A stretch of 64,000 nt of DNA, taken from the NCBI GenBank assembly GCA_003116995.1, contig BDSL01000079.1, forward strand, positions 434,001 through 498,000. The letters run 5' to 3'. Below, piece after piece: positions 41,201 through 53,200 of this stretch. The notes under the pieces are model-generated. The model worked only from the letters and a program-made list of their open reading frames with translations, had not been told where the DNA came from and made no database searches. The position numbers were made by a program, and so were the translations under genes. The stretch comes from Yamagishiella unicocca. Taxonomy: Eukaryota; Chlorophyta; Chlorophyceae; Chlamydomonadales; Volvocaceae. How positions within the stretch are numbered: the first letter of the stretch is position 1; every line of letters starts with the position of its first letter.

Positions 41201-44200
41201 TTGATGTTGGCGCCGCACTTCCGCACCATGAAGGTCAGCCGACCGATGTCGTTCAGCAGGGCGGCCAAGATGACAGGCTCCATGACGGACGGGAAGTAGC
41301 GCGCGGAGTAGTTGCCGGACAAGAAGGTCACCTGCGGCACATAGCCGTTGATTTGGGTACAACTTCAGTACCGTACTACATGGCATCACGTACGATACGC
41401 AAAGGTATAGTACGCATCAGAATCCTGCAGGCCCCGACCCACCATTTCCCTCTTCTCTTGCAGAGCCTTCCTGCTCCTCCGCCCGAGAGCAGCGTCACCT
41501 CCCTGCGCGCAAAGCGGGTGCACATCGGTCAGAAACGATGTGCGGAGTGCCACCTGCAAGCTTGCTGCCAGAACATGGGACTAGCTAGCTGCCAGCAGCT
41601 GACTTGCGGTGGCTGCCCACGTCACGACATCAGCCATAGCGCGGTGTGGCGGCACACGAACGAATTAACCTGTAAATAATTGAGCAAAACACGCACCTTT
41701 GCCGCAGCATCCGCCTCCATCTCCTGCAGTTCTTCCTTCACCCGGGGCAGCATCATCAAACGCCACACAGTTGCCGAGTCGACCAGAGGCTGCGCGTTGA
41801 GTACCATGTCCGCAATCTGCTGAACTACTTTGTTGTTGCGCTCCCTGGATTAAACAGGAACAGCATCAATGCTCATCGATCATCGTTAAGCATACCTGCA
41901 TGACTACCTGATAAAAATCACCTTGCCGACGAGCGAACAGTCGTACCTAAATGCTGTATGCGCTGTACTTCGGCCCTAAATAGTACTAAACCAAGCCCAA
42001 ACGGTCAACTAGTCTGCCCATGCCGTCTTCCCAGTCTTAATTGCATTAATTTATCTCTCCCTTGTGTCTACCCACTTAGCCAGCATGAACATGGCGTACG
42101 ACAGCGGCGTGATGCCGTGTGCATCCGGTATGTTGGGCAGCGCGCCGCTGTACTTGAGCAGCACCTCGACACACTTGGCCCGCCCCAGGCGGACGGCGTA
42201 CACCAGCGGGGACGTGAGGGCCAGCTCGGGACGAGACGGCAGGTTGGGCAGCCCGAACCATGCCTGGGCTCCCGGGGGGGATGGGGTCACACAGTTATGC
42301 AAGGAGCCAATATATATTATTAACGAAGGTGTAGCGAGGCTCAGGGCTGTGCTATTCATGACTATCGCCTACTATCCCCCAGCATAGCCCCAATTTATGC
42401 ACGGTATCTGCCCACACGTACCTTCTTGGAGCGGATCTTGGGCTTCTCCCCTGGACCCCGTGGCCCACGCAGCTTGGCCTCCTCCGCGGCCTGAAGGGGC
42501 CAGGTAAGCCATGTTTCAAGCAGTGGCGGTCGGGGACTTTATGATCCCGCAAACACTGCCGTTCACGGCTACATACACATCGCTAATTCAAGGAGTACGA
42601 TTCAAGGGGTATGTGTACTCGCCTTTGCGCCCAGCCGCAGGAAGCTCTTCCACTTGCCGATCTTCTGCGGGTACTCCACGGGCGACATGCTCTTGTGATA
42701 CCACCCGATGTTCCTGTATGGCAAGGCACCGCATGATGGTTGAACCATGCGGTACTGTACCTTCAAGAGGGACATGGGGCAGGCTACCCGGCCCATCACG
42801 CACCGGGCGCGCAACTCGGGCCCCTCCAAAAGCTTGTCCTCCTTAATGACGTACGAGTGGACCCGCGCCATGAATGCATCCAAGTGGTCCTCGTACGTCT
42901 CCTCGGGCAGCTCGAAAGTCTCCACCATCATATAGCGGGGAAGTCCGTTGCAGCGTGACCCCTCCTGGTAGTACGGCTCATTAGCGTACAGCTTCTCGCC
43001 TGCACGCCAGCAGCAAACAGCACCAAATTTGGGACCCAGAAAAGGAAACTTTGTTTAGCTAATACCCGCCTCAAATGCATTAGGAATGTACCCCAATAAC
43101 CCTCGAGTGCGGATCTATCCGGTAACAGTGGCTCGCGTCTTGTCACAGCGAATTGACGATCAAGTTCGTTGTAAAGCGCACTGCTAAGCTGCCTTCCAGT
43201 CCGCCAGCACCCCCCATGTACGCACCGCTGACGCCCGACACCAGCTTGCCGCCCACGGCCGACATGCTCTGGCGGAAGCTCTTAGAGCGCTCGCTGGGAG
43301 CTGACTCGGAGGGCAGCCGGGACATCACACGCGAAGACATCGACCTCAAAGAACCCCTATTCAGCAGTGGGGCTTGCTCATCTTCGTCGGTGTCCCCGTC
43401 TTTCACATCATCCTGAAATCGGAAACTCCGCCTGCTTTTGGAAGCTGCTAGCGGCGCTTCTGGCTCCCCGAGACGTAGACGCTCCTCGCCCGCGTCTTCA
43501 GGAGTGGCCTCACGGCTACCCCGGGAATGCATACTCGAAGACCTTGACTTGGCGCGCTGCATGTCTGACTTTGTCGAGCGGCCTTCCAGGAGTGGGGCCC
43601 GCTCATCATCTTCTTGGGATCGGGAACTCTGCCTCGTCTCAGACGCCGCTGCTTCCAGGACAGTGTCCTCCATGTCTTCGACTTCGACGTCCTGATAGTG
43701 CGGACAGAGCGCATGTCGGTGGCGGTTGAGTATTGCACTTCATTACCCGTACGTACGGCTCCGTACTGCGAGGTGACCCCCCAATGCCGGTTGTTACGGA
43801 CAAGCACTGCCGGAGCACTTCATTTGATGGCTTGGGAGGATTCACACACAACACCAATTTGCATTGGCCGTACCCAGGCGAGGCGGCAGCCGCCGGGCTG
43901 CGCCCTACCGTTCCATGTGCAACCACTGCGCACTGTACGGTAAGTAAGCGATGCTCACCTCGCGGCTCTCGGCTACCGGCCCTGCGGCCTTCCTTGTAGG
44001 GGCCGGGTTCGACTTGGAATGCAAGCCAGCGGCCTCGTGTCCGGACGTAGCCACGCCGGTATTAGGGCTCTCGGATGGCGGTGGCGCAGCGCCAGCTCCA
44101 ACCACCGCAGGTGAACTGGGCAAACTGGTGATCGATTTGCGGCGAAGCCACTTGCTTGGGCTGCCGGCGGCAAACGTCCTGAGAGCGCACGCACGCAGTA

Positions 44201-47200
44201 AGGCATGTACGTCATGTCTTGGCTGTACTTTGGCGCGCCATTGGCGTGGAAAGGGGTAAAGAGGAAAGGGGAGGGGGGTGCGCGCCCGACAATCAACTCA
44301 CACGCGCGGCCCCATGTCCGTACCCGTAACCACGCGTTCAGACCCCCCGCCAGTCTGCGTCCATGCCTGCCTCTCACCCGTCATCGGCGTCTGTCGTCTC
44401 AGGCACGACAGCGCTTGGCAGCCTGCGCCGGAACAGCTTGTGCGCAAAACCACTGCTCACTCGGCTGACCAGCTCCGGGGTACCGCCCCCCTGCGACTCG
44501 CGGGAAGCGCCTGCACCCAACACGCTTTCACTGTCCTCGTCTGGCTCCTCTTGGCCGCTGCGCCACATGGCGCTGGCGATGCTGCGCTGCTCCGCATTAA
44601 TGGCCTCCCAAATCTCATCCTCAACGTCCTCCTCGTCGATGCACTCATCCCCCTACAGCGAGCGAATGGAACATGTACGGCAGGAATGATGTACCATTAG
44701 GTAAAAAATATACTTAAGCCGTGCGCTCCACGGGGTATTGCGCATCTGTCCAGTCAGAAGGCGCATCAAGTCAAGCCAGAAAGCAAGCCAGGCTTTACCC
44801 GGGATGCCAGTAGCCGCGACACCATCGAATCGGCGATGCAACAAGACGAACTTTAAGAATACTGTCGTCGTGCCATTGCGCAATCCGTGGGACAACATGT
44901 GACAGTTTCTGAATGCCACTCTGCGCTGACGCTGCTCTCGCTGACACGCACCTCCTCGCACACGTTGTACTTGTCCTCCCAGTGCGGCTCATCCTCCAGG
45001 TTGATGTCGGGCAGCGAGCCGCGATCCACCCAAAAGTCGTCCCACCTGCACAACACAATCACAGATTAGAAAGGACCCACGCGTCGGTGCTTAGGCTGGC
45101 AGCCCTGGTTCTATTCGCCACAGGTACCCAGCAAATAACCATGCGGCGGGAACGAAGTTCAACCAAGCTCGCGTCGCGATTCCTGTGCCTCCCGTCATAC
45201 TCTTCCCCCCACCTACCAGCGCATGCCGCGACGGCGCCAGCGCAGCATCATGCGCGGCGTGGGCCCGGCATAGAAGCTCTCCACCTCGCCACTGGCGATT
45301 AGCCCAGCCAGCTCCTCGTCCTCACCGCAATCGTCGTCCGAGCTGTCGCTGTTGGGGGCCCGCCGTCGGTGGCCTCGCTCGACACCCTCCGCCACCGCAC
45401 CCGGATCAGCAACAGCCGCGGCGTCACCTTCATTATCCTCCGCTGCTGCCGCAACCTCCTGTGGTAGGGGTTTTGTGAGTATGTAAACCGTGCTGTGATG
45501 GTGTCCGTGCATCTTATGTAAGCTAGTACACGGAACACCGGTAGGTTGACCATTCAGCGGCCGTCCGTCCAGTCCTCAAGTCGGATATCCCCACAGCGTT
45601 GCAGGAACAAGCATGGTACTTCGGCCCCAAGCAAGTGACCGTACCTCACTATCTTCGCCGTTGTATTCGTCGACCTGCAATCATCGCGGACGCCAAGCAC
45701 AGTGGCATTCATACGTTTTAACCCTTTCCGAACCGTCAACCCCCTGAAAGACGGGCCATGCACTTTGCCTAAATGAAACAGCACGATTTCACGTCACACA
45801 CGCCGGAGTGCTCATAGACACCAAAAGCAGAAGCGAAGAACGCATAGCAGGATCAATGCGTAATCTGCGATCGTTCACCCATGGGTAGGCGGGAAGAAGC
45901 AATATCCGGCCCATCTACGTACCAGCTCTTCGTCCTCGTTGTCCAGAGCGTTATTCACTTGTCTTGGTGCGAAGTCTAGGAAGTCTGCCTTGTCCTCCAC
46001 CTTCACGTCGGGGGGCGGCCGCGAGCAGTGTTACAACCAAATACCGTTGTCAGTGTTCTAAAAAACGTTCGGAACGTCCTGTCTCTGGGCTTTCGCACAG
46101 GCAACAACATTCGCAACCTCCAACACCACTGCATTCACTCGCGCACTCACCTTGAGTTCAGCGCCGGGCATGTCGTCGGCGTCATCAGCGGTGGTGGCCA
46201 ACAGCTCCAGGGAGCCGCCACAGCCCGCCCACAGGCCCAAGAATGCGGAGAAGCCTGAAACCGGACACGTCATTGTATGCACTGTCAGGGACAGCTATGG
46301 CATACCAGAGGCGGTATCCACTATGCCGAGCATCATAAGCACCCCATACATCCCGTCATCCATTCGCTCACCGTAGCGCACCGCCCTGTGCGGCCAGCCT
46401 TCGCCCACCAGGTCCACGCACTGCTTCCAAGCCTTGGTGCCATCGCGCCTCGTAATCATGACACCGCGTTCTGGACGCGCACCCATCTACACCATGGCAA
46501 CAGCAACATGGTAAAACGTGGGAGGGTAGGTAGGAAAAGCGAGACCCACTCCTCAAGATCTGTGCAGCCGCTAGTGCGAGTTCAACAACATTTGGAAGGG
46601 GTTACTGTCTGTTTGCTACATGCACGGTGGTCCGGCCTAGTGGCAGAGCAGGCATGAGGGCCGGCCCAAGCAGTCGGCGGGGCGCAACTAGGTTGGTAGT
46701 GACACGGCAGCTCAGCCTGTTCCGAAAAACACGAACACTGTCGTAGCCCAGCTACTATGATCTGCGTGGTAATGGTGGAGCAGTGTCGATACCGGCCCGT
46801 GCCCTCGCACACGTCGAGGCGATGGAATACAGGTCGAGTCTCATGGCCGGGTCGAGCATGGCATGATCGAGTCTTATGTTCCGCCCCGACCGACCTGCAG
46901 TAGAGCCGCCGCCACCTTGAGCGACGCGGCCCTGTCCAGGTGCATGGCGTGCTGCAGTGCGGTGCGCCCCTGGCTATCAACTGCGTTCACGTCGGCCCCG
47001 CGATTGAGCAATAGCTGCGAAGGACAACCATTACGTGAGCGGGAGTGAGTCCGAAGGTAACATGCACCGACGCACAGGTGAAGCCAAGAAAACGTATAAA
47101 CATGGTCACAGCAGTACCATTGATGTTGCATGGACGCACGTCGGCAGCAACGGCGTTGAGAGCACGTCCGGAGTTCAGGAGCTCCGTGTACGTAAGACGT

Positions 47201-50200
47201 GTTGCAACATGGCAGGTGATCAGCAGTCATTCAAAATGCAATCCAGATGCGTTCATGCGCTGCCTCGACCCTCCCTGACCCACCTGCATAGCCGAGATGC
47301 TGACGCCCTTCGCGGCGCACATAAGCGGCGTCTGTTCCGGCACGGTGCCTGGCACGGTGATCGGCTCGGTGCAGCACAGCGAGCCGGTGGTGCCCACCTG
47401 CTCCGGGGCAGTGGAGCTCGACCTCTGGGCGTCCGTGTTCGGGTCGATCCCGACCTCGTCCACCAGGTACCTGCGACGTACATCCACCAGGCAGCAGGCT
47501 AAATGTGTGGCGGCCATGAAGGCCCTCTTACTCTGCCCTGGCGGCGGATAGAACTACCAAAGAGAAGTTTGCCCTCACGGAAGAACCTTGGCGCGAATGC
47601 TGGACTCATCAGAAAACGTTGGGGCCTGATGCGCCTTCTTGCCAACTACTAGGCATGGGACAACGGAACAGCCCTTATCGTTCACCGTTAACCTGTACCA
47701 AACACAGCATCCGTTCCACACACCTGACCAGCCAGGCGTTATCGTGGAAGGCCGCCAGAGCGAGAGGGGTGTAGCCCTTGTCATCGCGCTTGTTCCAGTC
47801 TAGCGTGCCACAGTGCTCGGTCAGGACACGCACGGCCTTCTCCGCAAACGTACTCAGGTTGTTCTGCGCGGTGCGGCAAAGGGTTACAACGGCGGATGAC
47901 CGACTCCCAATGAAAGTGCCTCAACAGCTGATACGTCTTTGCCATTGCCTTGCAATGGGCTTAATGGCAAAAACCACCGACCCAGCCACCGTTTCGGTGC
48001 CTGTGTTCATGGCTCTCACACGTTGTACTCGTTCGCACCTTGCAGATTGCGAGCATGGGGTGCGCCGTCTCGCCGGCGCTAGCCATGTCTGCCCCGGCCC
48101 CAATCAGTTGGTCGAAGATGCTGCTGTCGTTGTCGTATGTGACGGCGGTGGCACAGCGTAGCACACGCGCCAGCGGCACCTCACCCAGTGAGTTGGCCTC
48201 GTTCGGGCTGCAGCCCTACGAGAGCAGAAACACATCATCGGAGGCTCCGTTGTGTAGACACGGGGCTGCGCTCCCGACACTGGCAACCGGGTGCGGTCAG
48301 GGCATTACCGTTGCGCCACGGCAGGGTATGTACCCACCTACTCGAGTCAGGATCAGTTATGGGCCCAAGCAGCACGCGCTCCAACCCATGGCGGTTGCAT
48401 CCGTTGATAGGTTGCGCTAGCCCTCATGTTTATTCGATCGAGTCCGCCGTACTAGCTAGAGGCCCATGAGCTTCGGCACATGGGTGCTGACGGTCCCAGC
48501 TGAACAATCCGGCTGACACAAGATGGCATCGACCCGGTCCATCAAACTAATTCCTTACCCCAGCTGCCTACCTTCTGTAGCAGCACCCTGACCACCTTGT
48601 CCTGATGACCTTGGATGGCCAGCAGCAGCGGTGTGTCCACGACTGAGGGATTACGCGGTTAAGAGGGAGATTGCCAAGCTGGGGTACAGGAAGGTCTAGA
48701 CCGTGAGGCACGAGGGTAAGAAAGTGGGAGACGCAGTGGATCACATAAACAGTCTGAGTGTTTGCCCGCACAACACACAACGAATGGCAACCTCGACTAC
48801 TACGTCCGAGGCAGTTTTATATCACCGAGGAAAGCGTGGGCTCCGACCAGCTCTAGTCATCACGCTCACTGTCGCGATTCAGGGGTGAGGGGAATAGTTC
48901 GGTCTGCCCCCTTCCCATGCGTGTCTGTACGGCCGAGCCCCTGCTAGCTTAGGAGTCCAGAACAGAGCTTTCTATCAAGTAAGCAAAGAAGAAGAAAAGA
49001 AGACACATGATAAGCAGCTAAGCGCTAAGTGGTTCGGTCCTAGTTCTGCGACATGTAAACCTGGTGATGCTAGTGCTTGGGTGACCCATTCTCAACTTAC
49101 GACAGCATCTCGACACTCACAACGCAAATCGGGCCACATGGTGTTAAAAGATCAAGAAACGCCTTGCTCACCGGCTTTCCTCGCGCCTATTACTGGCGTA
49201 GTAAACATGTCCCCCAGCTGCTCAATCAGCGACACGGAGTTGCTCTGAGCCCTGTCGTCAGGGCCGGACTTGAGCGCCAAGTGGTACGCGGACAGCCCCG
49301 ACTTGTTAGTTGTGAGCAGGGCCTGAGTTTTGAGCGTGGTGACAGGTGGTGAGGCACGTAGATCAGGCGGCAGGGACGGGGAGCGAGTTGGGGCAGCTAC
49401 GCGGAAAGGGTGCAGTATGTACATGGTCGCTAAGTAGCCCTCACTCCGCCTTTCACGCTTTGGGAGGCTGCATTGACATCCCATGTATACCATCGATACC
49501 AATATATCCACAATCTCTCCTTGATCGGTTTACCGATTTACTCCCGACCGACCTTTAGCTTGTCGTCAGCCTTCTCCAGCAGGAGCTCCACCAGCGCCTC
49601 CTGGCCCCGCATGGCGGCCAGGTGCAGAGGCGTGTTGCGCTGGCCATCAAGGGCGTAGGGCTGGCAGGCGGGTGTGCGTGTGTAGAGAGGGAAATAGAGG
49701 GGGCATGGGTAGAAAGGTAAGGGTGCACGAATGTGTATATGAACACGGCGGACTCGCACGAGACATTCATAACTCCACGGTTACATCGCCCCTACATACC
49801 TTTAATCCTGCATCCAGCAGCTCAGCGCCGAGCACCCTGGAGCCCTTGGCGGCAGCGTAGTGGAGGGCGGTGCGACCCAGGGCATCGCGGCACGAAGTAG
49901 GGTCGGCGCCCTGTTTGGCGAGCAAGCGGGCACGTGGCCAGTACGTCGACAGAAAAGTTAGCAGAATAACCTCTAAAGATTCCTGTAGAAGCCGGCTACA
50001 AGCGACACGGTGTGCGAAGGGGCGCTGACCGGCTGTGAACGAATGGAGAAGTAGCCCAGTGGACTGCAACCACTAACTAACCTGCGCACAAATCATCGCT
50101 GCATCCCCTAACAGGTGCACACGCGTGCAATGCATCTTACCCATGACTAGGCAGCCCGACACCCACCCTCGCTAAGCTAAACAGCCACAAAGTGCCGATA

Positions 50201-53200
50201 GGCAGCTTTGGCTAAATCCACTCAGCAGCCCACGCGATGATCACTTCGATTCAGAGCATATGATACAGCAGATCCTAGCAGACAGCATGGCGATCACCAC
50301 GTCCACTCGTTCTTGCCTTTGAGAACAGGATATCGTACATGCTTTTGTCGTCCGCAGCTACCGCCAAACTTATTAGCGGTACCCGCTCCCGGAAGGCTGG
50401 CAGCTGGGGAAGCGCCCCCAGGCCCAACATCTTGGTCGCCAGCTGCAGGGCACGAGCCTTAGCCAGCAGGCCAGAGGCGGCGAACATCAGCACGTGGCCC
50501 AGGACCGTCTCCCCCTGCACGTGGGCGAAATCGTCACCCACCGTTTGGGACCGACGCCTCCTAAAACAATAGACGATGCGGGAAATGGTCGCAGGCTTGA
50601 AAGATTTAGCCAGTGGGGCTGCGGAGGTAGGCTAAGTTGACAGTCAGCGAGGACGCACACGTGTTCCGCTCGTGCCCAAAAACATGGTACGACGACTCGA
50701 TCATCAGTGCTGCTTGGTGGCCTCCTGGATGCAACAGAATGCCTCACAGATACCCTACGTATGCCTGCCTACACGACACAATTAGGCCTCGTGTAAGCAA
50801 GGGAGTAGGCGCATGGATACCTACCTGCTTATTCTGTAGGTTGAGGAGGTTCCTGGGCACATGCACATTGTCGGTCCATGCCTCCAGCTCGTCGAACCAT
50901 CCCCACTTGGCCGCGTACAGCAGCAGGCTGTTTCCCTGTGGAGGCATCCAGACAGGCATCCAGTCAGGCACCCAGGCAATCAGACCGGCAATCAGACCGG
51001 CAATCAGGCAGGCTGTCACGCAGGCAGGGCCACAAAGCAAGCAATGCGCTGGCAAAGGGTACTAATGGCTGGCCTCCGAATTCCTCGCTCACGCACTGCC
51101 AGTGTAACCATGCACTGTTGTGCACACAGGCAGTAGATCACGACTCCTTTTCGCGTGATGTGCATCGGCCCATTATCCGCTCAACAACCAAAACACGCAC
51201 CTCCTCATCCCGCACATCGAAGTCGATGCTGATTTCCATGGTTCGTCCAGGTGCATATATGGCATGGTAGAAGCAGCGCACGCATGAGGGGCAGGGGCAG
51301 CAGCGTTCTGTCATTAGAGGGTAAACAGCAAGTCGTGTTCACGGAGGTGCACATGCATTGTTTTGTGAATATAATCGTGGTAACACACGCGCACATGCAC
51401 TGATTGTCGTTTTACAAAGTAAGGTGCCATGTCCGCGTTTTCAACGTAGACGATGTTCATGCATTGAGGGCGGCTTAATTGTTTCATTGAGGACGATGTT
51501 CATTGAATACGGTCTAAACCCTGCTGGACGATGTCCATTGTCCATGGAGCGATGTTTCTCCGTTTACCGCCTTCTGCAACTTGATGTGGTAACAATACAC
51601 CTCCATACGATGCACAGGGAGTGTAGCAGATACACGTGCTCACCCCACATCAAGCTCCTTGCACATGGTTAGCACCTCACGCGCCAGCTTCAGCCTGCCC
51701 GCAGCCACAACTGCGAGCAGAGGGGTCACGCCCTTCGCATCCTGCATAGCAATAATAATATTAACTAAAGTTAGTGTAAGGCATGCAGGACGCTTATGTT
51801 GCCTTACTTCTACCCGAGTGAGACACTGCGCTCGCTCGCACAAACGTGCTTGACTGAGGTATGTGAGTTTAGCGCGTGATGCAGCGGATTAGAGTGCTAG
51901 CTAAGCTACCTCTGCCGTACGCGAACCATACATGGGACCTCGGCCCTTGCATATCGCCCTTCACATCGCCACCCAGGTTTTTCCATCGGCGAACATTCTG
52001 AGGATTGCCTCAACGACACCTCGCATCAACAGCAGGCAGGCGTGAACCGATCGATACCTAGCCTACCGCTTGCGCGCTTCGTTTGAGCTCGGTATTACAG
52101 AACTCACACAACGCTTTTGCCTGTCTAAGCACCGACGATTCTGTAAATAATATGAGGCAAGGAATGCCTACCTATAAGTACGACATTTGTTTTATGGTTT
52201 CCTTGGCAATTGCTGCAGGATGTAGGTTACCAACCTACCTTCAAGTTTACCAGGTAAGCCGACTTCCTTGACGCTGCGGCCCGCGATGTCATGGACTTCT
52301 CCAACAGAATGCGGGCGGCCTTGAGCTTGCCCGTCTCCAGCGCGAGGTGCAGTGGCGTCTTGCCCGCTTTATTTTGGATGGCGGGCGGAACGCCATACCG
52401 CAGCAGCTTCTTGATTCCGCGCAGGTGGTTAATCGACACCGAGAAGTGCAAGGCCGTGTACCCTGCACGCATCGATATTCCAACATTCAGACGCGAAGTA
52501 AGCATATGGCCGTCATCACTGGACATGTCGTATTGTGTTGATACTGGGCCAATGCTTTCTTAAATTGTGGCATCATCGCGTGCGCATTGACAGCTAAGCA
52601 GGAGCAGGAGCAGGAAAAGAAGCATGCATGCATGGCCCAGCTGAAATACCGTGCGCATAGTATGTGAATTCAACTAACGCATAACCCCCGGATCACCATC
52701 TCCCGTGCTCCTAGACGCTCCTAGTCGTCATTTTGCACGCTGGGGAGATACATGTACGCCAACTAGCCAACTAGCAAAGACGCTCATAGGCCCAATGACG
52801 ACTGACGCGCACCGTATTCGTCGTCCGTCACTTCATCCCTCTCGGCTCCACTGCATATGTGTTTTAACGGCATGCGTCGCAAAAGAAGGCGCATCTGGGA
52901 CCAATCGGCCGCTACTGCCAAGCGGCGGAGCTCCTTCGGATCCTGGGGAACGAAGTAAGGTAGAGGGAATGGACAAGAGCACAGGGATGATAATAAAGGA
53001 ACACGTGCATATGACCTAGTTTGAGCCCAGGGATAATATTTCACCGAATACACACAATTCCATGCAGCGGACTCGGGCACGCACAAAATCAACTTGCTTA
53101 ACAAGGACAATGAGGGATGATTGTTTCACAGGACGTCGCTAACATTCAAAGTGACACAGCGAGAGTAGGAAACAAGCCATCCCTTCATCGACACCTCAAC

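Noticed and set aside
42714..42760. A 47-bp intron with apparent splice sites in the ankyrin gene
   Set aside because: It would be unusually short and breaks the phase of the downstream block, whereas reading straight through gives one continuous frame.
43143..43225. Stop codon ending the Ser-rich ankyrin frame at about 43.14 kb
   Set aside because: A good gtgcgt donor in phase 1 at 43225 joins the exon to EKLYANEPYYQ, so the stop lies in the intron.
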